Shown one piece after another: positions 8,907 to 19,013 of a DNA stretch of 38,186 nt. How positions within the stretch are numbered: position 1 is the stretch's first letter; each line of letters opens with the position of its first letter. Source of the DNA: Candidatus Bipolaricaulota bacterium (GTDB taxonomy: Bacteria > Bipolaricaulota > Bipolaricaulia > Bipolaricaulales > Bipolaricaulaceae); the NCBI GenBank assembly GCA_030550535.1, contig JAUQPF010000050.1, positions 1-38,186 of the forward strand. Reading direction: 5' to 3'. Below the pieces are notes generated by a model, which saw only the letters and a program-made list of their open reading frames with translations, was not told the origin of the DNA and did not search any database. Position numbers and translations under genes: made by a program.

Positions 8907-9896
8907 ACGCGGGGGCTGGTCCTCTTCTCCGGGAGCCTGGCTTCCGCGCTCGCTGTACGTTTGGCTCAACGGGCGGGTTTACGTGACCTCTACCTCGTCT
9001 TCTTTCACTCCCCGTTTTTCCGTAACGAGGAGCGGGTGGCGCGGGCCGCGCGGGAGCTAGGGCTTCCCTTGCGTTTCGTCACGGTGAAACGGGAGTTCCT
9101 GCGGCTGCCCAAGCGGGACGGCGGGGGCTTTCCCTGCGGGGTCTGCCGGAGAACCCTGTTGGAGCGGGCGGGAAGGCTTTTGCGCCGCCGCAGGTTCGAC
9201 CTCCTGGTCACCGGGGAGGTGGTGGGACAGGCCGGGCTTTCCGCGGAGGACCTGCAGCGCTTAGATGAAGCCGTTGGGCTTGAGGGGCGCGTGCTCCGCC
9301 CCCTTTCGGCCAAGCTCCTTCCGCCCACTTGGGCCGAGGCGGAGGGCTTCCTCGAGCGCGAGGCCCTTTGGGACCTTCACGCGGACGGGTCCCTCAAGGT
9401 TAGGTTGGCCCACCTCGCCCCAAGGCTTGGCCTTTCGCCGAAGCTGGGGGGGCGCCTTTGCCTTCTTTCCGACCCCGTTTTTGCCCAGCGCTGCCGGGAG
9501 CTTGGCGCCGACGGCAACGTCGTTTTCACCGCAAACTTCGTGCAGCTTTTGGAGTTCCCGCACCTTTTCCGCCTTCCCCATGGGGCGGTGCTGGCGGTGG
9601 CCACGGGTCCAGCAGAGCAGGTGCGCCTTCAGGAGCTGTTCTTACCCGAGGACGTGCGGCTTTATATTCCCCTTCCGGGCTCGCCCCTTGGGCTTTTGCG
9701 GGGGCCGTGGGCGAAGCTCTCTCCGGAGGTGCGGGACTGGATCGTGGAGCTCGCGGCCCAGAAGCTCCTGGCGCTGGGAGGGTTTGAGGCCGGCCGTCCG
9801 TGGACGGTGTGCTTCCGCACCGAGGAGGCGGAGGAGACCCGGCGCTTGCGCGTAAGCCCGCAGGCCTTGCGCGAAGGCCCTTCTCCGGTAAACTAA
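8907..9896 (+). CDS. PP-loop thiouridylase-like protein, abnormal start
   Basis: The protein resembles the MnmA/ThiI-related PP-loop family of tRNA-thiolation-like ATPases: an N-terminal LFSGSLASALA loop, then HSPFF, an FPCGVC pair, VTGEVVGQAG, LRPLSAKLLPPT, and CLLSDPVFAQR. The first regular start codon in frame is TTG 8961, but that would remove the PP-loop. The frame is open only from 8904; in it, ACG 8907 is spaced 6 nt from AGGGGG, and CTG 8916 starts the conserved strand. GTG 8900 in another frame would join the conserved part if one G of the run 8911-8915 were missing. The loop reads SGSLAS rather than SGGLDS, so ATP chemistry may be altered. Substrate is unknown. Confidence 0.7.
   Translation, partial: TRGLVLFSGSLASALAVRLAQRAGLRDLYLVFFHSPFFRNEERVARAARELGLPLRFVTVKREFLRLPKRDGGGFPCGVCRRTLLERAGRLLRRRRFDLLVTGEVVGQAGLSAEDLQRLDEAVGLEGRVLRPLSAKLLPPTWAEAEGFLEREALWDLHADGSLKVRLAHLAPRLGLSPKLGGRLCLLSDPVFAQRCRELGADGNVVFTANFVQLLEFPHLFRLPHGAVLAVATGPAEQVRLQELFLPEDVRLYIPLPGSPLGLLRGPWAKLSPEVRDWIVELAAQKLLALGGFEAGRPWTVCFRTEEAEETRRLRVSPQALREGPSPVN
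9867..9894 (+). promoter_or_regulatory. Weak candidate promoter upstream of fmdB-like gene and rpoC
   Basis: TTGCGC and TAAACT are separated by 16 nt at the very end of the PP-loop gene. The match is poor (3 and 4 of 6), and no better candidate is seen before the zinc-ribbon gene and rpoC. Confidence 0.2.
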
Positions 9897-9955
9897 AGTT
9901 TTTGGTTCCTTTTGCGCGCTCCACTCCCTGAGGTGTTCGGCAAAGGAGGTGGGTG

Positions 9956-10168
9956 ATGCCCATCTACCGTTTCCGCTGCGACCGTTGCGGGACGGAGTTT
10001 CGGGAGCTGGTGATGAACGGGGACCCTCGGGTGCGCTGCCCCGGCTGCGGCGCGGACGAGGTCACCCGTCTCCTTTCCCGCTTCGGGGTGATCTATAAGG
10101 GCAGCGGGTTCTACACCACGGACTACCGCCGCAAGTCCGACGGCGGCAAGAAGGGCGAGAAAAGCTGA
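9956..10168 (+). CDS. FmdB-type zinc ribbon protein
   Basis: A 70 aa protein starting MPIYRFRCDRCG, the usual beginning of the FmdB/CxxC_CxxC_SSSS family. Two CxxC knuckles (C8/C11 and C28/C31) should bind one zinc. The tail is Lys/Gly-rich (RRKSDGGKKG). The family was named for a putative regulator of formamidase or formate dehydrogenase expression, but most members have no proven role. ATG 9956 is preferred over GTG 9953 because AAAGGAGGT is 6 nt upstream. It ends 11 nt before rpoC and is probably cotranscribed with it. Confidence 0.88.
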   Translation: MPIYRFRCDRCGTEFRELVMNGDPRVRCPGCGADEVTRLLSRFGVIYKGSGFYTTDYRRKSDGGKKGEKS

Positions 10169-10179
10169 GGTGGTGAGCG

Positions 10180-13100
10180 GTGCCGATCTCCGGTGACGAT
10201 ATTGCGAAAATCAGGATCGGTTTGGCCTCCCCTGAGGAGATCCTTTCCTGGTCCAAGGGAGAGGTGACGAACTCCGAGACCATCAACTACCGCACGCATA
10301 GACCCGAGCGCGGCGGCCTCTACGCCGAGGAGATCTTCGGCCCTGAAAACGACTACGAGTGCGCCTGCGGCAAATACCGGGGCAAGCGCTACGAGGGCAT
10401 CACCTGCGACAAGTGCGGGGTTTTGGTCACCGACTCCTCCGTGCGCCGGGTGAACATGGGGCACATTCGCCTGGCCAGCCCCGTGGTGCACTTTTGGTAC
10501 CTCAAGGGCGTGGCCAGCCCCCTTTCGCGCCTCTTGGGCATCAAGCGCCGGGACCTCCGTCGCATCGCCTACTACGAGACGGAGACCGCGCGGGAGGAGC
10601 TTTTTATTGTGACCCAATCGGCCTCCCCCAAGATCCGCCCCGGGGAGACCCTCTATGGCACCGAGCTTCGCATCCTGCAAGGGGTGTTCACGTTCCAAGC
10701 GGAGCGGGCCTACCTTCTCACCGCCAGCCCCCGCATCGTGGCCGAGGAGGCCGGGAGGGTGCGCTTTGAGGAGCGCAAGCTCCAGAACGGCGAGACCTTC
10801 CGGGTGCTCGTGGTGGGCCACCACGAGTATCCCGTGACCCTGGACGCCGAGCTCTTCGTGGAGGACGGGGACGAGGTGGCCGAAGGGGAGCTCCTCTGCG
10901 AGCGGCCCGCGAAAGAAATTTGTTCCCAAACGATGTTCGACATGTTCCGCGCCCGCTACGAGGGCGTGGAGGGCCATCCCGTGACGGAGGTGGTGGACAA
11001 CCTCACGCACCTTGTAGTGCGGGTGGGGGAGAACGTCCCCCTGAAGGTTGGGCAGATGCTCTCCACGCTGGAGGTGCGGGCTTACGAGCGGGCCTATCCC
11101 GGGGGCTTTGAGGCCGCCACCGGCGCGGAGGGGATCAAGAAGCTCCTCGCCGCTTTGGACCTGGACAAGCTGGCTGAGGAGCTCTGGGAGGAACTGGACC
11201 GCACGGTGGGCCAAACCGACCGCCGCCGCATCCTCCACCGCCTGGAGGTGGTGGAGCAGCTGAGGCTCTCGGGGAACCGCCCCCAGGACATGGTGCTCGA
11301 GGTCATCCCCGTGCTCCCCCCGGCCCTCCGGCCCATGATCCAACTCGAGGGCGGGAAGTTCGCCACCACCGACCTCAACGACCTTTACCGCCGCATCATC
11401 AACCGCAACAACCGCCTCAAGAAGCTCATGGAGATGGGGGCGCCCGAGATCATCCTGCGCAACGAGCGGCGGATGCTGCAGGAGGCGGTGGATGCCCTCA
11501 TCCACAACGAGAAGAAGGACAACCCCATCAAGGGGCGGGATGGCCGGCCCCTCAAAAGCCTCTCCGAGCGGATCCAGGGGAAGCAGGGCCGCCTGCGCCG
11601 CCACCTTTTGGGCCGGCGCGTGGACTACTCCGGCCGGGCCGTCATCGTCGTCAATCCCAAGCTCAAGCTGCACCAGTGCGGCATCCCCAAGAAGATGGCC
11701 CTCGAGCTCTTCAAGCCCTTCATCCTGGCCAAGGTGGAGGGCCTCCCCTATGCGGACTACGACGAGGTGAAGAACCGGGCTCTGGCTGGGGAGCTCCCCG
11801 AGGTGTGGGATGTGCTTGAGCAGCTGGTGAAGGAGTACCCGGTTCTTCTCAACCGCGCGCCCACCCTGCACCGCCTCTCCATCCAGGCCTTCGAGCCCAT
11901 TCTCGTGGACGGCGACGCCATCCAGATCCATCCCCATGTGTGCCCGCCCTACAACGCCGACTTCGACGGGGACCAGATGGCCGTGCACCTCCCCCTCTCC
12001 AAGGAGGCAGTGTGGGAGGCCAAGGAGATCATGCTCTCCGCCAAGAACATCCTCTCCCCCGCCCACGGCCGGCCCCTGGCCATCCCCACCCAGGACCAGG
12101 TGTACGGCTTTTATTACCTCACCATCGAAAACCCCCAAGGGAAAGGCAAGGGCAAGAGCTTCCGCTCCGTGGAGGAGGCCCTCAAGGCCTGGGAGCTTGG
12201 GTACCTGGACCTCCATGCCAAGGTGAAGATCCGCATCGACGGGAAGATCGTGGAGACCACGCTGGGGAGGGCCCTCCTCAACGGGGTCCTTCCCCCGGAC
12301 CTCAGGGACTACAACGCGGTCTTCGATTCTCGGCGCGTGCGCCGCCTCATCGGCGAGTGCTACTTGCGCCACGGCTGGGAGAAGACCGCGGAGGTCCTGG
12401 ACCAGCTTAAAGAGATCGGCTTTCGTTTCGCCACCCTTTCGGGCCTCACCATCTCCATCCCCGACTGCGAGATTCCCCCGGAGAAGTGGGAGATCGTGCA
12501 GGAGGCCCAGGAGAAGGTGGACCGCATCCAGCGCATGTACCTGCGGGGCCTCTGCACCGCGGAGCAGCGGTACCAGGCGGTGACCCGGGTGTGGCGGGAG
12601 ACGGTGGACCGGGTGGAGAAGGCCACCATGCAGAACCTTGCCCGCAACCCCTTCAACCCCGTGTACGGGATCGTGGCCTCGGGCGCGCGCGGTTCCTCCG
12701 GCCAGGTGAAGCAATTGGCGGGGATGCGCGGCCCCATGGCCGATCCCCAAGGGCGGGTCATCGAGTGGCCGGTGATCTCCAACTTCCGGGAGGGCCTCTC
12801 CATCTTCGAGTACTTCATCTCCACCCACGGGGCGCGGAAGGGCACGGCGGACACGGCCCTGCGCACGGCCACCGCGGGCTACCTCACCCGCCGCCTCGTG
12901 GACGCCTGCGTGGACGTGATCGTCAAGGAATACGACTGCGGCACGAAACAGGGGGTGGAGATCGACCCCCTCTACTTCGCCCCCAAGGGCGAGATCATGG
13001 AGGACATCCCCGAGCGCCTCTACGGGCGGGTCACGGCCGAGCCCGTGTACCACCCGGTCAACGGGGAGGTCCTCGTCCCCGCGGGGGTGATGATCGACCG

Positions 13101-15108
13101 GGCCACGGCGGAGCGGGTGGGGCGCCTGGAGGTCGAGCTGGACCTCGCCGCGCCGGGGGTGGAGGAGCGCGCGCACCTCGCGAAATCCACGCGGGACGTG
13201 CTCCATCCCCAGACCTTCGCGGTGCTCGTGCGGGAGAACGAGGCCCTCACCCCGGAGTTGGTGCGGGAGCTGCGGGCCGCGGGGATCGAGAAGATCCGGG
13301 TGCGGCCGCGCTTCCTCGTGCGCTCGCCCGTGACCTGCCAGACGCCCGGCGGGGTCTGCCAGCTTTGCTACGGCATGGACCTCGCCTTCCACCGCTTGGT
13401 GGAGCAAGGCACGGCCGTGGGGATCATCGCCGCTCAATCCATTGGTGAACCAGGGACCCAGCTCACCATGCGCACCTTCCACACGGGCGGGGTGGCCGGG
13501 GTGGACATCACCCAAGGTCTTCCCCGGGCGGAGGAGCTCTTTGAGGCCCGCAAGACCACGAAGGCCCCGCACGCGGCGGTGGCCCCCATCCCCGGGAGGG
13601 TCCTCAAGGTGGCGACCACCCGCACCGGCCACGACCTCGTGGAGATCGAGTCCGACCCGCGGACCGCGGTCGTCCCCTCCGCCCTCCTCCAGGTAGGGGA
13701 GGGCGAGGAGGTGGACGCCTCCCGGCTCTTCTCCCTCAAAAGCCCGGTGTCCGGGCAGGCCTTCTTCTTCAACGAGAACGGCCAGCGCTATTTGGCCATC
13801 CTCGACGAGGATCTGGACCGGGTTTACCTCCTTCCCGAGGGGGTCCGGCCCGTGGTGGGCCACCGCCAGGAGGTGGAGGAGGGCCAGAAGCTCACGGAGG
13901 AGTTCCACGTGGAGGCGGTGGTGGCCGAAGCCGCGGGCCGGGTGGAGGTGGTGGAGGACAAGAAGCGCCGGCACCTCCTCCTCCACGGTCGGGATGGCCG
14001 CACCTACTCCTACGAGGTGCCCTACGGGGCCCAGATCCTCGTCCAAAACGGGGAGGACGTGGAGGAAGGCCGGAAGCTCACCACGCGTTCCCGGCCGTTG
14101 AGCCTCACCGCGGAGGTGGCGGGCACGGTGCTCCTGGCGGACCGTTCCCTCGCGGTCGTGGCCAAGGGGAGCCGGGGCGTGGTCCTTCCCGTGCCGCCGG
14201 GCCTGGAGCCGCGCGTGGAGCACGGCGCTCCCGTGCGCGAGGGCCAGGAGATCCTGCGCCTGGGCCTGCCGCCCCTCTCCGAGACGGTGGTGGTGGAGGA
14301 GATCCAACGGGATGGGGAGCTCTGCACCGTGCGCTTCCGGTTCCGGGCGCGGGTGGAGTGCACGGAGGCCGCCATCGTCCGGGAGGGCGATAAGGTCGAG
14401 CGTGGCGATCCCATCTCCAAGGGCGTGGTGCCGCCCCAGTACCTCATGGAGGTGGCCGGGGTGCGCAAGGCCTACGAATACCTCCTGGAAGAGCTCCAGC
14501 GCGTCTACAAGACCCAGGGCGTGGACATCAACGATAAGCACTTCGAGGTCGTGCTGCGCCAGATCCTGAACAACGTGCGCATCCTGGACCCGGGCGAGTC
14601 CAACTTCCTCCTCAACGACATCGTGCCTCTAGAGATCTTCCAATTGGAGGTGCGCCGGCTCTCCGCGGAGAACGAGCGGATCCGGCGGGCCCGGGAGGAG
14701 ATCGTGGGGGCCAAGCTCCTGGCCCCCCTCGTGCGGGGCGGGACCCTCCTTGCGGAGGCCGGGGAGACCCTGACCCGCGAGCTTTTGGAGCGGGCCGTGG
14801 CCCTGGGCGTCCGGCAGGTGCGGGTGGAGGTGCACGGAGAGCCGCGCACCGTGCGCATCGCCGAGTATCGGCTTCCCCAGGGGGAGCGGGAGCTTCTGCG
14901 CATTTCTCGGGTGGCGTTGGTGCGCAAGTCCTGGCTGGCGGCGGCCTCGTTTGAGCGCACCACCAAGGTCCTGGCGGACGCCGCCCTGCGGGGCGAGGAG
15001 GACCACCTCGACAGCCTGAAGCCCTGCCTCATGGTGGGGAAGAAGATCCCGGTGGGCACGGGGTTCCGCCGGCCGGAAGAGGTTGAGAAGGGGTCTGCGA
15101 AAAACTAG
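10180..15108 (+). CDS. rpoC: DNA-directed RNA polymerase subunit beta'
   Basis: Largest core RNA polymerase subunit, 1642 aa. In order: zinc ribbon C61/C63/C76/C79; a clamp insertion at about 135-290 with sandwich-barrel-like repeats; active-site NADFDGD with D594, D596 and D598; a second zinc site C920, C1053, C1060, C1063; the bridge helix from about 884 ([14 protein letters not shown]); and a trigger loop at about 1088-1107 without the E. coli SI3 insert. From about 1130 to 1405 lies a jaw insertion of roughly 215 extra residues made of repeated V..G..V..G..L modules. The GTG start has GAGGTGG upstream. rpoB, the near-universal upstream neighbour, is not here. rpsL follows after 16 nt. Confidence 0.99.
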   Translation: MPISGDDIAKIRIGLASPEEILSWSKGEVTNSETINYRTHRPERGGLYAEEIFGPENDYECACGKYRGKRYEGITCDKCGVLVTDSSVRRVNMGHIRLASPVVHFWYLKGVASPLSRLLGIKRRDLRRIAYYETETAREELFIVTQSASPKIRPGETLYGTELRILQGVFTFQAERAYLLTASPRIVAEEAGRVRFEERKLQNGETFRVLVVGHHEYPVTLDAELFVEDGDEVAEGELLCERPAKEICSQTMFDMFRARYEGVEGHPVTEVVDNLTHLVVRVGENVPLKVGQMLSTLEVRAYERAYPGGFEAATGAEGIKKLLAALDLDKLAEELWEELDRTVGQTDRRRILHRLEVVEQLRLSGNRPQDMVLEVIPVLPPALRPMIQLEGGKFATTDLNDLYRRIINRNNRLKKLMEMGAPEIILRNERRMLQEAVDALIHNEKKDNPIKGRDGRPLKSLSERIQGKQGRLRRHLLGRRVDYSGRAVIVVNPKLKLHQCGIPKKMALELFKPFILAKVEGLPYADYDEVKNRALAGELPEVWDVLEQLVKEYPVLLNRAPTLHRLSIQAFEPILVDGDAIQIHPHVCPPYNADFDGDQMAVHLPLSKEAVWEAKEIMLSAKNILSPAHGRPLAIPTQDQVYGFYYLTIENPQGKGKGKSFRSVEEALKAWELGYLDLHAKVKIRIDGKIVETTLGRALLNGVLPPDLRDYNAVFDSRRVRRLIGECYLRHGWEKTAEVLDQLKEIGFRFATLSGLTISIPDCEIPPEKWEIVQEAQEKVDRIQRMYLRGLCTAEQRYQAVTRVWRETVDRVEKATMQNLARNPFNPVYGIVASGARGSSGQVKQLAGMRGPMADPQGRVIEWPVISNFREGLSIFEYFISTHGARKGTADTALRTATAGYLTRRLVDACVDVIVKEYDCGTKQGVEIDPLYFAPKGEIMEDIPERLYGRVTAEPVYHPVNGEVLVPAGVMIDRATAERVGRLEVELDLAAPGVEERAHLAKSTRDVLHPQTFAVLVRENEALTPELVRELRAAGIEKIRVRPRFLVRSPVTCQTPGGVCQLCYGMDLAFHRLVEQGTAVGIIAAQSIGEPGTQLTMRTFHTGGVAGVDITQGLPRAEELFEARKTTKAPHAAVAPIPGRVLKVATTRTGHDLVEIESDPRTAVVPSALLQVGEGEEVDASRLFSLKSPVSGQAFFFNENGQRYLAILDEDLDRVYLLPEGVRPVVGHRQEVEEGQKLTEEFHVEAVVAEAAGRVEVVEDKKRRHLLLHGRDGRTYSYEVPYGAQILVQNGEDVEEGRKLTTRSRPLSLTAEVAGTVLLADRSLAVVAKGSRGVVLPVPPGLEPRVEHGAPVREGQEILRLGLPPLSETVVVEEIQRDGELCTVRFRFRARVECTEAAIVREGDKVERGDPISKGVVPPQYLMEVAGVRKAYEYLLEELQRVYKTQGVDINDKHFEVVLRQILNNVRILDPGESNFLLNDIVPLEIFQLEVRRLSAENERIRRAREEIVGAKLLAPLVRGGTLLAEAGETLTRELLERAVALGVRQVRVEVHGEPRTVRIAEYRLPQGERELLRISRVALVRKSWLAAASFERTTKVLADAALRGEEDHLDSLKPCLMVGKKIPVGTGFRRPEEVEKGSAKN

Positions 15109-15124
15109 AATTGGGGTGAGGACT

Positions 15125-15502
15125 ATGCCCACGTTCAATCAGCTTGTGAAACACGGAAGGAAGCCGAACCCGTGGAAGAGCAAATCGGTGGCCCTGGAGG
15201 GGTGCCCCCAGAAGCGCGGGGTGTGCCTGCGCGTGTTCACGCGCACCCCCAAAAAGCCCAACTCCGCCCTGCGGAAGGTGGCGCGGGTCCGCCTCTCCAA
15301 CGGCCGGGAGGTCACGGCCTACATCCCGGGCGAGGGGCACAACCTCCAGGAGCACTCCATCGTGCTCGTCCGCGGCGGACGCGTGAAGGACCTGCCGGGC
15401 GTGAAGTACCACATCGTGCGGGGCGCCCTGGACGCGGCGGGCGTGGAGGGCCGCCGCCAGAGCCGCTCCCGCTACGGCGTGCGCAAACCCAAGGAGGGCT
15501 AG
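15125..15502 (+). CDS. rpsL: Ribosomal protein S12
   Basis: Decoding-centre protein of the 30S subunit. With ATG 15125 it is 125 aa, the usual length, and GGGGTGAGG lies upstream. The conserved [11 protein letters not shown] loop has Lys43 and the second loop [11 protein letters not shown] has Lys88 and Asp89. These are the wild-type residues whose change usually gives streptomycin resistance. Asp89 is the site methylthiolated by RimO in other bacteria. It starts the classic str-operon order rpsL-rpsG-fusA, here directly after rpoC. Confidence 0.98.
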   Translation: MPTFNQLVKHGRKPNPWKSKSVALEGCPQKRGVCLRVFTRTPKKPNSALRKVARVRLSNGREVTAYIPGEGHNLQEHSIVLVRGGRVKDLPGVKYHIVRGALDAAGVEGRRQSRSRYGVRKPKEG

Positions 15503-15503
15503 G

Positions 15504-15977
15504 ATGGCCACCTACGACATCGTCATCCCCGGTCGCGACGTCCCCCCGGACATCCGCTACGGCTCCAAACTCGTGGAGAAGTTCATCAACTACATCATGT
15601 GGGACGGCAAAAAATCCTTGGCCCGGCGGATCGTGTACGAGGCGTTCGACCTCATCGAGAAGCGCGGGGAGGGCCCGGCCCTGGAGACGTTTTTGAAGGC
15701 GGTGCAGAACTGCATGCCTAAGCTTGAGGTCCGCTCCCGCCGGGTGGGCGGGGCCACCTACCAGGTCCCCTTCGAGGTCCCGCCCCATCGGCAGACCATG
15801 CTGGCCCTGCGGTGGATCCGGGACGCGGCCCGGAAGCGGCCGGAGAAGACCATGGCCGAGCGCCTGGCTGCGGAGATCATCGCCGCGGCCAAGGGCGAGG
15901 GCGGCGCCGTGGCCCGCAAAGAGGAAGCCCACCGCATGGCCGAAGCCAACCGCGCCTTCGCCCACTACCGCTGGTGA
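15504..15977 (+). CDS. rpsG: Ribosomal protein S7
   Basis: Primary 16S rRNA-binding protein that nucleates assembly of the 30S head. The 157 aa protein carries [14 protein letters not shown], the [17 protein letters not shown] signature and the C-terminal [20 protein letters not shown]-type helix. ATG 15504 is 1 nt after the rpsL stop, with AAGGAGG inside the end of rpsL. In E. coli S7 represses the str operon by binding the rpsL-rpsG gap; here the gap is one base, so that mechanism cannot use the same site. Confidence 0.98.
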   Translation: MATYDIVIPGRDVPPDIRYGSKLVEKFINYIMWDGKKSLARRIVYEAFDLIEKRGEGPALETFLKAVQNCMPKLEVRSRRVGGATYQVPFEVPPHRQTMLALRWIRDAARKRPEKTMAERLAAEIIAAAKGEGGAVARKEEAHRMAEANRAFAHYRW

Positions 15978-15989
15978 TCCCCCGCCCGC

Positions 15990-18074
15990 ATGGCCGACCC
16001 CTACGACATACGTAAGGTTCGAAACATCGGGATCATCGCCCACATCGACGCGGGCAAGACCACGCTCACCGAGCGCATCCTCTTTTACACCGGCAAGATC
16101 CACAAGATGGGGGAGGTCCACGAGGGCACCACGGAGATGGACTGGATGGATCAGGAGCGGGAGCGGGGCATCACCATCACCGCGGCGGCCACCACCGTCT
16201 TTTGGCGGGCCCATCAGATCAACATCGTGGACACCCCCGGCCACGTGGACTTCACCGTGGAGGTGGAGCGGAGCCTCCGCGTCTTGGACGGGGCGGTCGT
16301 GGTCTTCTCCGGCGTGGAGGGGGTGGAGTCCCAGTCGGAGACGGTCTGGCGCCAGGCCGACCGCTACCGCGTTCCCCGCATCGCCTTCATCAACAAGCTC
16401 GACCGGGTGGAGGCCGACTTCGCCCGGGCCTTCGCCGATATCGGGGCCAAGCTGGGGGCCGTGGCCCTGCCCCTCGTCTACCCCTGGCGGGATCCCGAGG
16501 GGAACCTCCTTGGGATGATCGACCTCCTGCGGTTCCAGGCCCTCCGCTGGGACCCCGAGAGCCTGGGGCGTCGCTACGAATCCCTGCCCGTGCCCAAGGA
16601 GGTGGAGGAGGAGGCGCGGGCCTGGCGGGAGCGGCTCTTTGAAACCCTGAGCGAGGCCTCCGACGAGATCGCCCTGCGCTACCTGGAGGGCGAGGACATC
16701 CCCGTGGAGCTGGCCCTGCGGATCATCCGGGAGGTGACCCTCACGCGGCTTTGGGTCCCGGTCCTTGGGGGCTCGGCCTACGAGAAGATCGGGGTCCAGC
16801 CGGTGATCGACGCCGTGGTGGACTTCCTGCCCTCGCCCCTGGACATCCCCCCTGCCCGCGGCACCGCCCTGGACGGGAAAACCGAGGAGATCCGTAAACC
16901 CTTCCCTGAGGAGCCCTTCTCCGCCCTCGTGTTCAAGGTGTTCACCGACCCTTACGCCGACCGGCTCCTTTACACGCGCGTCTACTCCGGGACCCTGGAG
17001 GAGGGGCAGGTGGTGCTGAACGCCACCCAGGGCACGCGGGCCCGGGTCATGCGCATCTTCCGGCTCCACGCGAACAAGCGGGAGCCCATGGGGCGGGCCC
17101 TGGCCGGGGACATCGTGGGGCTCATCCTCTCCGCGCCGGCCTACACCGGGAACACCCTGTGCGATCCCGAGCACCCCATCCTCTACGAGCCCATCGCCTT
17201 TCCGGAGCCGGTGGTGTTCTTGGCGGTGGAGCCGCGCTCGGAGAAGGAGGAGCCGGCCCTGCGCGAGGCCCTGCAGAAGCTGGCCCAGGAGGACCCCACC
17301 TTCCGCGTTCAGGACGACGAGGCCACCGGCCAGATCCTCGTGGGCGGGATGGGCGAGCTCCATCTGGAGGTGCTCCTGCGGCGGGTGCGCGAGGAGTTCA
17401 AGGTCCCCCACCGCGTGGGCAAACCCCTCGTGGTGTACAAGGAGACCCTGGCCCGCCCCGTGGAGATCGTGGAGGAGTTCGCCAAGACCGTGGGAGGCAA
17501 GCCGCAGTACGCCTGGATTCGCGTGCGGTTCGAACCCCTGGAGCGCGGCGGGGGTTTTGCGTTCGTCTCGGAGGTGCCGGAGGAGGCCCTGCCCAGGGCC
17601 TTCGTGGAGGCGGTGCGCCGGGGGATCCAAGGGGCCCTGGCCGCCAGCCCCGTGGGCGGCTTCCCCGTCACCGACGTGCGCGCTGTGCTCCTGGAGGGGA
17701 AATTCCATCCCCTGGAGTCCACGGACGTGGCGTTTGAGGCGGCGGGAACGCAGGCGCTAAGGCGCGCCCTGGAGGAGGGCGGCGTCCTTCTCCTGGAGCC
17801 CGTGGCCGAGGGCGATATAATCACGCCCAGCGAGTACCTGGGCGAGGTCGTTTCGGATCTAGGGCGCCGCCGGGGCGAGATCCGAGCCATCCAGACCCGG
17901 GGAACGGTGGACATCATCCGCTGTAGCCTCCCCGTGGTCGAAACTTTCGGGTACGCAACGCATTTGCGTTCCCTGACCCAGGGGCGTGCGGTTCACACCC
18001 TACGGGTGGCTCGCTATGAAGTGGTGCCCCCGGACCTTGCTCGCGAGGTGCTGAGGAGCCGAGGTTATGGCTAG
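15990..18074 (+). CDS. fusA: Elongation factor G
   Basis: Translocation GTPase, also RRF's partner in recycling; 694 aa, five-domain length. G1 is AHIDAGKTT (residues 17-25), the switch I end is RERGITIT, G3 is DTPGH, and G4 is NKLDR. The C-terminal domain has the [18 protein letters not shown] segment of domain IV. The ATG has no visible Shine-Dalgarno and sits 12 nt after rpsG, so reinitiation is likely. The 3' end overlaps rpsJ by 8 nt, and tuf, usually next, is missing. Confidence 0.97.
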   Translation: MADPYDIRKVRNIGIIAHIDAGKTTLTERILFYTGKIHKMGEVHEGTTEMDWMDQERERGITITAAATTVFWRAHQINIVDTPGHVDFTVEVERSLRVLDGAVVVFSGVEGVESQSETVWRQADRYRVPRIAFINKLDRVEADFARAFADIGAKLGAVALPLVYPWRDPEGNLLGMIDLLRFQALRWDPESLGRRYESLPVPKEVEEEARAWRERLFETLSEASDEIALRYLEGEDIPVELALRIIREVTLTRLWVPVLGGSAYEKIGVQPVIDAVVDFLPSPLDIPPARGTALDGKTEEIRKPFPEEPFSALVFKVFTDPYADRLLYTRVYSGTLEEGQVVLNATQGTRARVMRIFRLHANKREPMGRALAGDIVGLILSAPAYTGNTLCDPEHPILYEPIAFPEPVVFLAVEPRSEKEEPALREALQKLAQEDPTFRVQDDEATGQILVGGMGELHLEVLLRRVREEFKVPHRVGKPLVVYKETLARPVEIVEEFAKTVGGKPQYAWIRVRFEPLERGGGFAFVSEVPEEALPRAFVEAVRRGIQGALAASPVGGFPVTDVRAVLLEGKFHPLESTDVAFEAAGTQALRRALEEGGVLLLEPVAEGDIITPSEYLGEVVSDLGRRRGEIRAIQTRGTVDIIRCSLPVVETFGYATHLRSLTQGRAVHTLRVARYEVVPPDLAREVLRSRGYG

Positions 18075-18375
18075 GGAAAAGATCAGGATTCGGATCAAGG
18101 GCTACGATCACGAGCTCGTGGATGAGGCGGTGCGGCGCATCGTGGAGGCGGTGAAGCCCACGCGCGCCAAGATCAGTGGGCCTATTCCGCTCCCCACCGA
18201 GCGCCACCTCTACACGGTCCTGCGCTCGCCGCACGTGGACAAGCGCTCCATGGAGCACTTCGAGCTCAAGGTCCACAAGCGCCTTTTGGACATCAAGGAG
18301 CCCACGGCCGCCACCATCAACGCCCTCATGGACGTGGAGCTTCCGGCCGGCATCGACGTGGAGATCAAGCTGTGA
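18067..18375 (+). CDS. rpsJ: Ribosomal protein S10
   Basis: 30S head protein, also known as NusE, which links the ribosome and antitermination complexes in other bacteria. The 102 aa protein has [14 protein letters not shown], the GPIPLPT motif and the signature [20 protein letters not shown], all as expected. ATG 18067 lies inside the end of fusA, with GAGGAGCCGAGG upstream. It begins the S10-spc-alpha order, which runs unbroken into the str genes here; there is therefore no S10 leader RNA of the E. coli L4-regulated kind. Confidence 0.98.
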   Translation: MAREKIRIRIKGYDHELVDEAVRRIVEAVKPTRAKISGPIPLPTERHLYTVLRSPHVDKRSMEHFELKVHKRLLDIKEPTAATINALMDVELPAGIDVEIKL

Positions 18376-18383
18376 GGGACGCC

Positions 18384-19013
18384 ATGGCCTGGGTGATGTT
18401 GGGCAGGAAAGTGGGGATGACCCAGTGGTTCGACGGGGAGGGGCGGGCCCTCGCGGCCACGGTGGTGCAGGTGGAGCCCGCCGTGGTGGTGCAGATCAAG
18501 ACCCCTGAGCGGGACGGCTACGCCGCCCTGCAGCTTGGCGCCGGCGACATAGAGGAGCGCAAGCTCACCAAGCCCCTCTTGGGCCACTTCAAGAAGGCGG
18601 GGGTCGCGCCCAAACGCTTCCTTTTTGAAGTGAAGGTGCCTGACCCTACGAAGTACCAGGTGGGGCAGGCCTTCGGGGTGGAGATCTTTTCGGAAGGGGA
18701 ACTTGTGGACGTGACCGGGGTCTCTAAGGGCCGAGGCTTTGCCGGGACCATCAAACGCTGGGGCTTCCACACCCGGCCCGGGTCCCATGGGCACAAATGG
18801 ATCCGTCGGCCCGGCACGGCCGGCCCCATGGGCCTGCGCAAGGTGGTCAAGGGGAAGCGCTACCCCGGTCACTTCGGCGCGGACCGCGTCACGGTGCGCA
18901 ACCTCCAGGTCCTCAAGGTGGACAAGGAGCATAACCTCCTTGTCCTCAGGGGCTCCGTGCCCGGTCCGCGGTCGGGGATCCTCCGGATAAGGAAGCACGA
19001 TGCCCAAGGCTAA
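18384..19013 (+). CDS. rplC: Ribosomal protein L3
   Basis: 50S protein reaching towards the peptidyl transferase centre. From ATG 18384 it is 209 aa and begins MAWVMLGRKVGMTQ, matching the family start; GAGGG lies 5 nt upstream. An in-frame GTG at 18372 overlaps the rpsJ stop and would add four residues. The signature is the KGRGFAGTIKRWGF segment and the extension GSHGHKWIRRPGTAGP, where Gln150 of E. coli is methylated (position differs here). It overlaps rplD by 14 nt. Confidence 0.97.
   Translation: MAWVMLGRKVGMTQWFDGEGRALAATVVQVEPAVVVQIKTPERDGYAALQLGAGDIEERKLTKPLLGHFKKAGVAPKRFLFEVKVPDPTKYQVGQAFGVEIFSEGELVDVTGVSKGRGFAGTIKRWGFHTRPGSHGHKWIRRPGTAGPMGLRKVVKGKRYPGHFGADRVTVRNLQVLKVDKEHNLLVLRGSVPGPRSGILRIRKHDAQG

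Noticed and set aside
10123-14541. 1472-codon minus-strand frame opposite rpoC
   Set aside because: Striking length, but the translation is low-complexity His/Leu/Gly/Asp-rich and lies entirely against conserved rpoC codons; high GC removes stops in this frame.
15312-17708. 798-codon minus-strand frame opposite rpsL, rpsG and fusA
   Set aside because: Antisense of three conserved genes with no recognisable motif.
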